DNA from: Diospyros lotus
Taxonomy: Eukaryota; Streptophyta; Magnoliopsida; Ericales; Ebenaceae
Direction of reading: 5' to 3'
Assembly: GCF_014633365.1 (NCBI RefSeq)
Contig: NC_068344.1
Location: 5,779,327 to 5,843,326 of the forward strand
Length of the DNA: 64,000 nucleotides
Shown here piece after piece: positions 35,131 to 47,063 of the stretch. The notes below the pieces were generated by a model. That model saw nothing but the letters and a program-made list of their open reading frames with translations. It was not told the origin of the DNA and did not search any database. Position numbers and translations under genes: made by a program. The stretch's first letter is position 1, and each line of letters opens with the position of its first letter.

Positions 35131-35223
35131 GTTCCTGGGTGCAGATATTTTCTCTAGAAGAGTGGAAACTTTTGCCCAGAAACATGAGGTGTCTGAGAGA
35201 ACAGGACATGGGATTTGGGAACC

Positions 35224-35230
35224 CTTATAG
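35224..35230 (-). promoter_or_regulatory. TATA-like box of the small gene
   Basis: On the minus strand GCTATAAGGG (plus CCCTTATAGC) lies about 95 bp before the start codon at 35130. It predicts a leader of about 65 nt. Confidence 0.4.
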
Positions 35231-35239
35231 CCCCTTCCC

Positions 35240-35765
35240 CTCGGGAAACTGCACGCTTTGGAGGGAAACTAAATGACAAAAATGTCCCCCCATCGAATAG
35301 CCTTTCTGGTGGGTAAAGGCTAGGGACCATATGGTCGTTCGGATCATGCTGGGGCAGAAGGTGGCCCAATTCAGTGAATATCCAGAGATCCCCGCACAGT
35401 TCGGTGAGGAAGTGTCAGGTGAACGTCGGCATGGATTGGTCAAAAGGGTGAGTTGCTGCCATGAGGCATAAAATTATTGGGTCTAGTTATTGATGGAGCC
35501 GTGACGAGAAAGGCAATGTTAGGCAGCTCAGATCCTAGGTTGGGTAAGGGGCGACGTACAGGTGGTGCCTTTTCTGAGCGGCCTCTCGCGAATTCCCAGA
35601 AGCCAAGGGCAAGATGCAGTGTCTTAGAATTTTAACCTAACTTTTAGACGCTATAGTTTAAATAAATAAAAGCCTTAATGCATACTCTAACCCTTAATAA
35701 TTAAAAATATGATAATTACTTTTTAACGTGTAAAATATTAATATTTTATATTTAATTATTAAAAA
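35240..35765. other. Upstream flank of the small gene, no gene
   Basis: 35270-35620 is less AT-rich and has repeat-like texture, with open but meaningless frames. I do not recognise it. Confidence 0.35.
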
Positions 35766-36867
35766 TCTTTATATATATAAAAGTATAATAGTTTACAAAA
35801 GATTTTTTTCTCTCAAAACTTGTATCAATTACTAAAACTAGCAGTAATTAAATGCTTGTATTTTTTAATAAATTAAAAATAATAAAAAAAAATTAAACAT
35901 GAGCTTGGAAGACTTATAACTTAATTTTAAAGTCAATTAATGTTCTCATTAATTAATTTCTCAATTAATTAAAAATAAGTATTTTTTATCAATATTATTA
36001 ATTAAAAATATTTATAATATTATTTTTTATTAATTCCTCAATTAATCCCTCAATCAATCAAAAATAAATATTATTTCTTAAAAATATAAATAAATAATTT
36101 AAACTATTAATTAAGTCATAAAAAATTATTCATTTGTGTAAAATAAAAATAATTTGTATTTAGTATTTATTATTCCAAAACAATTGGAGATCTCCTATAA
36201 AGTATTTTGAAACTTTTCATTATTAATTAAATAAATATTATTAATACAAAATTTGAATAGACAATTTAAATTATTAATTAAGTCATGTATGGATATATAA
36301 TTTCTCAATGAATTAAAAATAAATATTTTTTATAAATATTGTTAATAAAAAATATTATAATATTATTTTTTATTAGTTCCTCAATTATTAAAAAATAAAT
36401 ATTAATATATGAATTTTTCAATATTAATTAAAATTTAACAAATCACATTTGCAAGACTATGCAAGAAAATTAATACATAGTGAAAGAAAAATAAGTCAAA
36501 ATTCATATTTTCAAAATTTTGTTATTACTGCGAAAATTAAATTTCAAGATCAAAAATTAAAAATTTTAAATAAATTTTTAATTAGCATTGAAAAATCCAT
36601 GTTTCCTCACATTTAGAAGTTTTAATTTATATTTATATTTATAATTTATAAATAAATATATAATATAATAAATAATTTTATTTTAATAATTAATCAATCA
36701 CTACATTTAATTTAATGCAAGATTAATCTATGAGTTTTTCAATACTATTTAAGATTTAAGATATTGCATTTTCAAGACTAATATATAATTTTTTTAATAT
36801 TAATTAAAATTTAATTTTTAAATTTATTGTGATTACACCTCACGTGCATCGCACGAGTGAACACTAG
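35766..36867 (+). mobile_element. Non-autonomous Helitron (plus orientation)
   Basis: The element starts TCTTTATATATATAAAAG after an A. It ends with a GC hairpin (CGTGC-ATC-GCACG, 36843-36855), then AGTGAACA, CTAG and a host T (36868). Length is 1,102 bp. The interior is extremely AT-rich and non-coding. The ends, hairpin position and A/T insertion site fit Helitrons. Confidence 0.7.
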
Positions 36868-37552
36868 TTATTATTTTAAATCTTTATTATGACGAAATGT
36901 TAGGGCATATATGAATACATTTATTTTCGTAAGTGACACATTACGTGAACAAGCGATTAACAGTATTTGAATAAATTAACTAATACGTCATAATCTCACA
37001 ATAATTAAAAAATATATCATTTTATCACTGATGTGCAAAATATTAAAGTTTTATATCTCAATTTTTAAAAATTATTAGTTTTAATTTTTTATCTTAAAAC
37101 ACAAAAAGGATATAAAAAAGAAAGTAAGAGAGAGATGAAACCGAGTTCAATAAAAAATAAATAAAGGAGATTAATTCTATCATATTTTTTGATTGAGAAT
37201 AGAAGAAGGTAATATTTTTGGAGTTAATGATCCAGATATTTAAGTATTTGAAATTTAGGATTTTTTTTTAATTATGCATAATTTGGTCTTTTCCCATCAA
37301 GGTAAATTTTAATTTGATACGTTTTATTGACACGGTCTTTTTATGATATAGTACCTTTTTTTTTTATGTGTATGTCCTACGTGACATAAATAACAACTTT
37401 ATTTTCTAATAATTGAGATATAGAATTTTGATGTTTTGAACATTAGAGACCAAACACCGTATTTTTTAATTATTAATGAAGTGCAACAAACAAGTCTACT
37501 AATTCAAATATTGTCAACTGGTCATCTAGGTGGTGTCACTCGTTGAAATGAG
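36868..37552. other. AT-rich intergenic stretch
   Basis: No gene or clear repeat between the Helitron and the hAT element. Confidence 0.5.
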
Positions 37553-38355
37553 TAGAAATGAGCAAATGTTCGATTAAATCGAATTAACTGAACCGAATTG
37601 ACTAAACTTTTTGATCAGTTTGATTATTTTATTGAAATGGTTCAATTTGACTATTTATTGCAGAAAGTTTAGTTTTTGATTTTCGATTCGATTTTTTTTG
37701 TCGGAGTAACCGAACTAATCAAAGTATAAAACGATATCGTTTTGATATTTGCAAAACATCATTTTTTGACTGGCCGCATGCAAATGAAGAAGAAGAAAGA
37801 TACTGACTAAAACGAACCCAACACCCAAGTTCTTCGAGAGAGACCAAGACCAAGAGAAAGAGACCGACAAACTAAACCCTAATTGGAACCAAAACCCTAC
37901 CGTTAGTCCGTCGCCATCAGTAATCCCCTTTGTTTCCTTTCCTTTTACCATCAGCCGTTAGCCATTTTTTACTTCGTCGTCCCCTTCGTTAAACCCACAT
38001 CGACGATCCACACCGATGACCAACTTGACCCACATCATTTCTTCACTCCCTTGTTTTTTCTTTTCCTTGTGCTTGGACAATCAACCCACACTGAAGATTG
38101 ACCGTCAATAGAGGTTACTATCAACAATTAGGTTAGGGTTTAGTATTTTTCAAATTTTTTTGGCTTTTAGTTAGGTTAGTTTCTTAATGTATTTCCTTTG
38201 TTTGCGTTGCAAGTTTTTCGTTGTCTCAAGAGGGTTAGGGTATTCTCTTGTATGATTTTTTTTTCTTTTAATTTATCGAGAAAGTGATTGCTTGCATTGT
38301 TTGAAATTCATTTCTTGTTATTAGAAAGAAATGGACTACTGGGGTAAATCACACC

Positions 38356-38360
38356 AAAGA
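38356..38360. repeat. Left target-site duplication of the Ty3/gypsy element
   Basis: AAAGA, identical to 47064-47068 on the far side of the 3' LTR. Confidence 0.9.
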
Positions 38361-40610
38361 TGTAACGCCCCGTAAATGCTAATTTAATTTAATTTTGGGG
38401 TAATTTAAATTAAAAGAAATATTAAAATAATTTGTTGTGATTTAATAAAATTTACTTATGTGATTTTAAGGAAATAAGAAATTAAAATAATTAATTAATT
38501 TGTGTTAGGAATTTCTGGAATTAGAGAAAAATTAAAATAAATCAAGTTGTGGGATTTTTAGAAGTTTCGGGCATTTCTGTAATTAATATAGGGGGCGAGA
38601 GTGTAATTAATGGAAGTTGTGGGGTGCTGGCTTGAATCGCGGAAGAGGGAAAAAGTCACCTTAAATATAAGTTAAAACATATATAGGTTGAATGAGGCGT
38701 GTGGCGCGGCTGGACACGGGCGCGCGTGCGAGGCAGGCAGTCGAGGGATCGAAAAGCGGGGGGGCAGCTGTGCGCGAGGGCTGATTTTTAATCAGCCAAG
38801 CACCCCAAAACGACGTCGTTTTGGGGTGAAGGCGGTGGCCGCCCCAGCGCTGCCACGTGGCCGCGCGCTGGCCACTCATTTTGGCCAATTTAAGGCCGAA
38901 TTTTGCCCGATTTCGAGCGTGAATTTGAACAGCAAGCAGTAAGGAAAATTGCAGAAAAGCAGCAGCAGCTCGCGGGAGAAATTGAGAATTTTGAGCTTCA
39001 AAAATTGGATTAAACTCCGTTTAATCCCTGATTTAATTATCTAGGTATGTAATTAAACTAGTAATTAATATTCTCTGCGGTTGAAATTTTATTTGGAGCC
39101 CAATTTTATTAATTTTGTCAATAATTGAAATATTGCAGTTTGTATAACTTTGACCGTGTTTGGTCAAATTGAGCTTAAGGCTATCTCCGGAAAGGCAAGT
39201 TCTATATACCCTCATTGTCGATTCTTTCGATGTCAATTTATTTGGCCTCCCTTCGTTAGATTTGGCTGTTAATAAATTATGGAATTTAAACGGTGTGTTT
39301 AATAATTTAATTTATTAACCTGGTTTCGAGGGTATTAATCGTTGGTTGCCTACGGGGGTTTGTATCACCCCCAATTCTATGGGAATGATGTCGTACTCAC
39401 CCGGGGCTAGGTTCTTAGCTGTCGGGTATTATTATGGATTTTCGGTTATTTATTGGCTAGAACGGTTGGGCAGTGGGGGCAAGGGTTAGCCGTTCGGTGA
39501 CGGTGAAACTGTTGTATGGTCTATTTTAGGCCGTCAGATGGTCTCTCCTGGTCACTAACCGCTGACCGGTGTCAGGCACTGCTAACCTACTCTACCGTTA
39601 TGTGATTATAGCATGCCTGATTATTTCATTTTTGTTGCATGGTTTGGTATGCACATGGGTTCGGGCTGCATGATGGGATCATCATGATTTGGTTATGCTT
39701 GATCACGGACATTTTAGATTGGTCAGGTTGCATCCAGCACGAGCATATGCATCGCGTGTGATTTACTACGTGGGCGGAGCATGGCTTGATGCCTGGATGT
39801 ATGGGCGCCTTGTATCACGTTGGTGCTCATTACGCCTTGCATTTTATATGCATTGCATGGTTACTGGTAGTTATTAGTTCTCGGACGGGAGTACCGTTCT
39901 GAGGGAGCCTTTGGCTCGGCTGTCGGGAGTACCAGCAGGGATACGGGTGACGGGAGTACCGACCCGGGACAGTGCGCATAGGTTTGTGGTGATTTATGTT
40001 GCCTTTCAGGGCAGCGGCAGGTTGGTATGGGACTTGGGTGCTAGGTGTTCTATGTGGGCCCCAAGGACCGGTATATGTTTTATTATGCGGCACTGTTGCG
40101 TTGTTGCGTCACATGACTTGTGTGTACATGTGGGTTTATATTTGGGGTGATCTTCTCTTCCGTTTCGTTTACAGCTTTCATTTTCATATAAACTTGCTGA
40201 GTCTTGCGACTCACCTTGCTTTCTATCATTCCAGGTAAGGGTAAGGCTAAAGTCGAGGGCGAGGACCGTGCCACTTAGCAGTCGGCCGCGTTGGTAAGGT
40301 GTACAGTTAGCTGCCCCCGTCATCTCTGATGTTTTGCTAGAGTCGTTGTCTTTTATTTTTGACTGTGCCAGGTCGTCATTTGTACCTCCTATTGTTGGCA
40401 CAAGGTCTGTATGTATTTTTATATACTTCATGACCGCTGTATCAGCGGGGTGCTTGTGGGCATGCATGTTTACCGTTTTGCTTCCGCTGTTAAATTTCTT
40501 ATTTATGCATGCTAGGGCATTTTTGTCTTTTGTCTATTCCTCTTCCCTGCTGTGAGCGCACTCGTTTGGATAGACCGGGCGGTTGGGATATCCGAGCGGG
40601 GTTGCCTACA
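38361..40610 (+). repeat. 5' LTR of the Ty3/gypsy element
   Basis: It starts TGTAACGCCCCG and ends GGGGTTGCCTACA. It includes the block of repeated GGGAGTACC units (39890-39960) and the phrase CTTGCTGAGTCTTGCGACTC (40193-40212), shared with the solo LTRs. Frames read within it on either strand are non-coding. Confidence 0.93.
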
Positions 40611-40614
40611 ATGT

Positions 40615-40626
40615 TGGTATCAGAGC
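40615..40626 (+). promoter_or_regulatory. Primer-binding site (initiator Met tRNA)
   Basis: TGGTATCAGAGC begins 4 bp after the 5' LTR and is complementary to the 3' end of plant initiator Met tRNA, the usual primer of plant Ty3/gypsy and copia elements. Confidence 0.9.
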
Positions 40627-40747
40627 GTCATTGAGTCAATTTGGGGGACAAGTAACTGTACACCAAGGTTGTTAGGTAGAGTTAGAGTGTCAGGTCGTGT
40701 CCTTAATTTCGAAGTGCGTTCTAATTAATTTTGGTTATGTAGGACTC

Positions 40748-41344
40748 ATGGACGCACGCCGTGGACGAGGTCGTGGTAGACCACCGATGCGAGGTAGAGG
40801 GCACCTTGTTCCTACTCCTGAGGTACAGGCGACAGATACAGGAGATGAGAGACAGCCAGGGCCTCCGGACATGCAGGAGACATTGGCAGGTCTTCTACGG
40901 GCTGTAGACGTACTGGCGGCATCTCAGTTACGTCAGGAGCGCAGTCACGATGGTAGGACCGCTACGGTCCAGGCGTCACATTCAGGTACACCGGGAGCAG
41001 GGGACAGTTCTGGTGCCGCATTACTTAAAGACTTTATGGCCCTACGTCCACCAGAGTTTAGTGGAGGTGTCGACACGACAGAGGCCAAGGATTGGCTATT
41101 GGCTGTGGAGAAGCATCTACGATCTATAGGCTGTGCAGAGGCCCATAGAATTCGATTGGGAACCTTCCTGTTGCGAGGAGACGCTAAGCGATGGTGGGAG
41201 ACCACCAGACAGCGATATGGTGATGGAGGCCCGACATGGGCACAGTTTGTCGCGGCATTCAATGAGATTTATATACCGGCTTGGGTCAGAGAGCAGAAGG
41301 TGTTCGAGTTTGTTGACTTACAGCAGGAATGGCGTTTGCGGTGA
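40748..41344 (+). pseudogene. gag, 3'-truncated by internal deletion
   Basis: The frame of 198 residues starts MDARRGRGRGR and shows the retrotransposon gag core (LRPPEFSGG, AKDWLLAVEKHL, then LRGDAKRWWE). After VFEFVDLQQ the sequence leaves the family pattern, ends at TGA 41342-41344, and resumes in another frame just before the protease. The part that should hold the rest of gag and the CCHC zinc knuckle is absent, so RNA packaging by its own product is unlikely. Confidence 0.85.
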
Positions 41345-41622
41345 TAGCCGCCGAGGCAGCTGAGGGCAGTGATACGGTACAAGGTATACTTTCTTTTTAT
41401 GGTCACGATGCACGTGCCTTATTTAATACAAGTTCTACCCACTCTTTTATAGCACCCCATTTGTTGCATAAGATCCCGATCCCGTGTGACCCCTTACCAT
41501 ATGATTTATCTGTTTCGACACCGGGAGGGATGGTATTGTTGGGGAGTGAGATGGTTAGGGATTGCGAGATAGGGATTCATGACCGGGTATTTTTGGGAGA
41601 TCTTGTTGTTTTGGCGATCTAG
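41329..41622 (+). pseudogene. Retroviral-type aspartic protease remnant
   Basis: The frame contains GILSFYGHDARALFN and TSSTHSFIAPHLL, which aligns with the family active-site region. The expected D-[ST]-G motif reads N-T-S (41425-41433): the catalytic Asp codon is AAT and the Gly codon is AGT. It ends at TAG 41620-41622, where the family normally continues with Gln. It is inactive by inspection. Confidence 0.8.
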
Positions 41623-43581
41623 GATTTTGATTTGCTGTTGGGTATGGATTGGCTCTCACAGCACTATACTCGAGTTGATTGTCGTCGGAAGGTAATTTCA
41701 TTTGAGCACCTGGGGAGACCAGTTGTTACATACCGAGGTGTAAAGCCTGTGGTGACTACGCCGATGATATCGGTTATGCACGCCGAGAGGCTTATACGAC
41801 GTGGGTGTGAAGCTTATTTTGCATTTGTAACCGTGATAGCTGGGGAGAAGAAGGAGTTGGCTGCCTATCCTGTGGTGCGAGACTTTCCAGATGTGTTCCC
41901 AGATGAGTTGCCGGGACTACCACCGCACCGGGAGATTGATTTTGCAGTCGATCTGTTGTCAGGTACGCAGCCTATTTCCAAGACTCCTTACCGTATGGCT
42001 GCTAATGAATTAAAAGAACTTAAGGTACAGTTGCAAGATCTTTTGGAGAGGGGGTTTATTCGACCGAGCACATCGCCATGGGGGGCTCCAGTATTATTTG
42101 TGCGTAAGAAAGACGGGTCTATGCGACTGTGTATAGACTACCGGCAGCTTAATCAGGTAACAATTAAGAATAAGTACCCCTTACCCCGTGTGGATGATTT
42201 ACTAGATCAATTACGTGGTGCATCAATATTTTCCAAAATAGATTTGCGGTCAGGTTATCATCAGGTGCGAGTCAGAGATGAGGATATTGCGAAGACCGCA
42301 TTTCGTACACGTTACGGCCATTATGAGTTTGTGGTCATGCCATTTGGGCTGACCAATGCACCTGCGGTATTTATGGATCTGATGAATAGAGTATTCAAGG
42401 AATACTTGGATTCTTTTGTCATAGTTTTCATTGACGACATCCTAATTTACTCACCGAGCCCTGAGATACACGAGGCGCATCTGAGCGTGGTTCTGTAGAA
42501 GCTCAGAGATGAGCAGTTATATGCCAAGTTTTCGAAATGTGAGTTTTGGCAGACCCGAGTGGTATTCTTGGGACACGTGGTCTCAGGTGAGGGTATCTCA
42601 GTAGACCCAGAAAAGACTAGAGCCGTGATGGATTGGCCGAGACCGATGACAGTGACGGAGATTCGGAGTTTTCTTCGACTTGCCGGTTATTATCGACGAT
42701 TCATAGAAGGCTTTGCACGGCTTGCATCACCCATGACGAAGTTGATGAGGAAAGGCGTCAAATTTATTTGGGACGAGTCTTGTGAGAGGTCTTTCCAGGA
42801 GTTGAAGCGGCGTTTGACTTCGGCACCAATACTGACGATACCCAGGTGTGGTGAGTTATTTACTATATATAGCGATGCCTCGTATGCAGGGTTGGGATGT
42901 GTTTTGATGCAGGACGGCCGAGTGAATGCTTATGCATCCAGACAGTTGAAGAGGCACGAGGATAATTACCCTACACATGATCTGGAGTTAGCGGCCGTAG
43001 TGTTTGCTTTGAAGATTTGGAGGCATTATCTTTATGGTGAGAGAGTCCAGATTTACACTGATCACAAGAGCCTTAAGTACCTCTTTTCACAGAAGGAACT
43101 CAATATGAGACAACGTCGTTGGTTAGAGCTGCTTAAAGATTATGATTGCGAGATCCTCTATCACCCAGGTAAAGCCAATGTGGTAGCAGATGCACTGAGT
43201 CGCCGTGGAGCATCAGTTGCAGCTATGATGGTGCAGGAGTGGTTCTTACTGGAGCAGATGAGCGATCTTACTATCTCTGTGGCACCAGACAATCCTACAC
43301 TCTATTGTGCTGCCATGAGTATCCATTCAGATCTAGAGGGTCAGATTCGCGATCGACAGCGACAGGATGTGGAGCTTGGTGAGATTATGGCTGATATGGA
43401 GAGATTTGGGTCATTGGGGTACAGCCAGAGGGACAATGGTTTGCTATTGTTTCGTGGGCGGATTTGCGTGCCTAGTGACAGTGATATTAGGCAGAGGATC
43501 CTAGAGGAAGCTCATCGTTCTCCCTATACTATCCACCCTGAGGCGACGAAGATGTATCAGGGCTTACGGCGCCAATATTAG
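41623..43581 (+). pseudogene. Reverse transcriptase and RNase H of pol, with internal stop
   Basis: The frame opens with [12 protein letters not shown]. The RT core follows: [38 protein letters not shown], and the catalytic FIDD at 42427-42438. TAG at 42496-42498 interrupts just after the RT palm (family residue Gln). The same frame resumes with FLGHVVS, then RNase H with [22 protein letters not shown] and TDHKSL, and ends at TAG 43579-43581 in place of Trp. No frameshift occurs in this stretch. Confidence 0.9.
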
Positions 43582-44760
43582 TGGAGCGGCATAAAGAGGA
43601 GCGTAGCAGAGTTTGTATCTCGATGTTTAGTGTGTCAGCAAGTCAAAGCTGAGCACCAGAGGCCCGCGGGATTGTTACGACCTTTATCTGTGCCGGAGTG
43701 GAAATGGGAGCGCATAGCTATGGATTTTGTCTCAGGATTGCCACGATCTATTCGGGGATTCGATTCGATATGGGTGATTATCGATCGATTGACCAAATCA
43801 GCGCACTTTCTACCTGTCAAGAAGACCTATCCTATTCATCGACTGGCCACGTTATACATTGACGAGGTGGTGAGACTGCATGGAGTCCCATCTAGCATTG
43901 TGTCAGACAGGGATCCTCGATTTACCTCACGATTTTGGGAGGCGTTGCAGAGTGCTATGGGGACCCAGTTGACTTTCAGTACAGCTTTCCATCCTCAGAC
44001 TGACGGGCAGTCGGAGCGGACCATACGGACTTTGGAAGATATGCTCCGCGCCTGTGTATTGGATTTCTATGGGAGCTGGGATGACCATTTGTCGCTAGTG
44101 GAGTTTGCCTACAATAATAGCTTCTAGGCCAGTATTGGGATGGCACCATTTGAGGCGTTGTACGGGCGACCATGTAGATCACCGCTTTGTTGGACCGAGA
44201 TTGGGGAGCGAGCATTGCTTGGACCGGAGTTGGTAGAGCAGACATCAGAGAAGATCCAGTTGATTCGGGCTAGGATGAAGGCAGCTCAGGACCGTCAGAA
44301 GAGTTATGCTGACAGACGACGCCGGGATTTGGAGTTTGAGGTGGGTGATCATGTTTTTCTTCGGGTTATGCCGATGAGGGGTGTTCGACGCTTTGGAGTA
44401 TCTGGCAAGTTGAGTCCTTGCTATGTGGGACTGTTTGAGATATTTGAGCGAGTCGGACCGTTGGCTTATCGATTAGCTTTACCTCCTCAGTTAGCCCACG
44501 TACATGATGTCTTTCATGTTTCTATGCTTCGTAAGTATGTGGTAGATCCCGGGCATGTTATTGATTATCATCCTCTCGTGGTGCAAGAGGATGCGTCATA
44601 TACCGAGTTGCCTGCTAGCATTGTGGATCAGAAAGAAAAAGTGCTTCGCAACCATACAATTCCCTACGTTAAGGTCCAGTGGCAGTGGCATACCCCTGAA
44701 GAGGCTACTTGGGAGCTAGAGGAGGAGATGAGGCGACTTCATCCTCAGTTGTTTGCCTAG
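43582..44760 (+). pseudogene. Integrase with chromodomain-like tail, internal stop
   Basis: The frame carries the zinc-binding region (the CLVCQQVK pair of Cys, with two His shortly before the preceding stop) and the catalytic core: [15 protein letters not shown], and [11 protein letters not shown] with the final Glu. TAG at 44125-44127 replaces a Gln in the NNSF-ASIGMAPFEALYGR segment. The C-terminal part (YVGLFEIFERVGPLAYRLAL, then the tail ending HPQLFA) has the chromodomain-like end typical of plant chromoviruses, used to target chromatin. The true stop is TAG 44758-44760. Confidence 0.9.
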
Positions 44761-44792
44761 CCAGGTACGAATTTCGGGGACGAAATTCTTTT

Positions 44793-44805
44793 AAGGGGGG
44801 GAGGA
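44793..44805 (+). promoter_or_regulatory. Polypurine tract
   Basis: AAGGGGGGGAGGA lies directly before the 3' LTR. It is the site for plus-strand DNA priming. Confidence 0.9.
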
Positions 44806-44806
44806 T

Positions 44807-47063
44807 TGGTAACGCCCCGTAAATGCCAATTTAATTTAATTTTGGGGTAATTTAAATTAAAAGAAATATTAAAATAATTTGTTGTGATTTAATAAAATTT
44901 ACTTATGTGATTTTAAGGAAATAAGAAATTAAAATAATTAATTAATTTGTGTTAGGAATTTCTGGAATTAGAGAAAAATTAAAATAAATCAAGTTGTGGG
45001 ATTTTTAGAAGTTTCGGGCATTTCTGTAATTAATATAGGGGGCGAGAGTGTAATTAATGGAAGTTGTGGGGTGCTGGCGTGAATCGCGAAAGAGGGAAAA
45101 AGTCACCTTAAATATAAGTTAAAACATATATAGGTTGAATGAGGCGTGTGGCGCGGGTGGTCGCGGGCGCGCGTGCGAGGCAGGCGGTCGCGGGATCGAA
45201 ACGCGGGGGGGGGGGCAGCTGTGCGCGAGGGCTGATTTTTAATCAGCCAAGCACCCCAAAACGACGTCGTTTCGGGGTGAAGGCGGTGGCCGCCCCAGCG
45301 CTGCCACGTGGCCGCGCGCTGGCCACTCATTTTGGCCAATTTAAGGCCGAATTTTGCCCGATTTCGGGCGTGAATTTGAACAGCAAGCAGTAAGGAAAAT
45401 TGCAGAAAAGCAGCAGCAGCTCGCGGGAGAAATTGAGAATTTTGAGCTTCAAAAATTGGATTAAACTCCGTTTAATCCCTGATTTAATTATCCAGGTATG
45501 TAATTAAACTAGTAATTAATATTCTCTGCGGTTGAAATTTTATTTGGAGCCCAATTTTATTAATTTTGTCAATAATTGGAATATTGCAGTTTGTATAACT
45601 TTGACCGTGTTTGGTCAAATTGAGCTTAAGGCTATCTCCGGAAAGGCAAGTTCTATATACCCTCATTGTCGATTCTTTCGATGTCAATTTATTTGGCCTC
45701 CCTTCGTTAGATTTGACTGTTAATAAATTATGGAATTTAAACGGTGTGTTTAATAATTTAATTTATTAACCTGGTTTCGAGGGTATTAATCGTTGGTTGC
45801 CTACGGGGGTTTGTATCACCCCCAATTCTATGGGAATGATGTCGTACTCACCCGGGGCTAGGTTCTTAGCTGTCGGGTATTATTATGGATTTTCGGTTAT
45901 TTATTGGCTAGAGCGGTTGGGCAGTAGGGGGCAAGGGTTAGCCGTTCGGTGACGGTGAAACTGTTGTATGGTCTATTTTAGGCCGTCAGATGGTCTCTCC
46001 TGGTCACTAACCGCTAACCGATGTCAAGCACTGCTAACCTACTCTACCGTTATGTGATTATAGCATGCCTGATTATTTCATTTTTGTTGCATGGTTTGGT
46101 ATGCACATGGGTTCGGGCTGCATGATGGGATCATCATGATTTGGTTATGCTTGATCACGGACATTTTAGATTGGTCAGGTTGCATCCAGCACGGGCATAT
46201 GCATCGCGTGTGATTTACTACGTGGGCGGAGCATGGCTTGATGCCTGGATGTATGGGCGCCTTGTATCACGTTGGTGCTCATTACGCCTTGCATTTTATA
46301 TGCATTGCATGGTTACTGGTAGTTATTAGTTCTCGGACGGGAGTACCGTTCCGAGGGAGCCTTTGGCTCGGCTGTCGGGAGTACCGGCAGGGATACGGGT
46401 GACGGGAGTACCGACCCGGGACAGTGCGCACAGGTTTGTGGTGATTTACGTTGCCTTTCAGGGCAGCGGCAGGTTGGTATGGGACTTGGGTGCCAGGTGT
46501 TCTATGTGGGCCCCAAGGACCGGTATATGTTTTATTATGCGGCACTGTTGCGTTGTTGCGTCACATGACTTGTGTGTACATGTGGGTTTATATTTGGGGT
46601 GATCTTCTCTTCTGTTTCGTTTACAGCCTTCCTTTTCATATAAACTTGCTGAGTCTTGCGACTCACCTTGCTTTCCATCATTCCAGGTAAGGGTAAGGCT
46701 AAAGTCGAGGGCGAGGACCGTGCCACCTAGCAGCCAGCCGTGTCGGTAGGGTGTACAGTTAGCTGCCCCCGTTTTCTCTGATGTTTTGTTAAGAGTTCTG
46801 ACTCTCATTTTTGACTGTGCCCGGTTGTTCTTTGTATCTTTTATCGTTGGCACAGGTGTCTGTATATTTTTATATACTCCTTGACTGCTGTTCCAGCAGG
46901 GTACTTGTAGGCGTGCATGTATATTATTTTGCTTCCGCTGTTGTATTTTTCGTATGTATGCATGCCAGGGTATTTTTGTCTTGTGTTTGTTTCTCTTCTC
47001 TCATGTAGGCGCTCTCGTTCGGATAGACCGGGCGGTTGGGATATCCGGGCGGGGTTGCCTACA
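44807..47063 (+). repeat. 3' LTR of the Ty3/gypsy element
   Basis: It starts TGGTAACGCCCCG (one extra G against the 5' LTR) and ends GGGGTTGCCTACA. Over the first 1.9 kb it differs from the 5' LTR at about 35 positions by eye. The last 330 bp differ at roughly 50 positions. A G-run near 45207-45219 is longer than in the 5' LTR. AAAGA follows. Confidence 0.93.

Larger units (their letters stand above)
38361..47063 (+). mobile_element. Complete Ty3/gypsy chromovirus-type retrotransposon (Tekay/Del-like), coding-defective
   Basis: An 8,703-bp element has LTRs of 2,250 and 2,257 bp, TG...CA tips, a 5-bp target duplication AAAGA, a primer-binding site for initiator Met tRNA, and a polypurine tract. 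Domain order is gag, protease, reverse transcriptase, RNase H, integrase, with a chromodomain-like tail. Long LTRs and the form of the C-terminal tail (SMLRKYV, then VKVQW, EEATWELEEEM) suggest the Tekay/Del clade. Coding capacity is lost: the end of gag including the zinc knuckle is deleted, the protease active site is changed, and pol has four TAG codons. Insertion is fairly recent, because most of the LTR length differs by only about 2%. Confidence 0.93.

Noticed and set aside
40006..40467. 153-codon minus-strand frame
   Set aside because: It is within the 5' LTR and only partly open in the 3' LTR (46458-46853), so it is a by-product.
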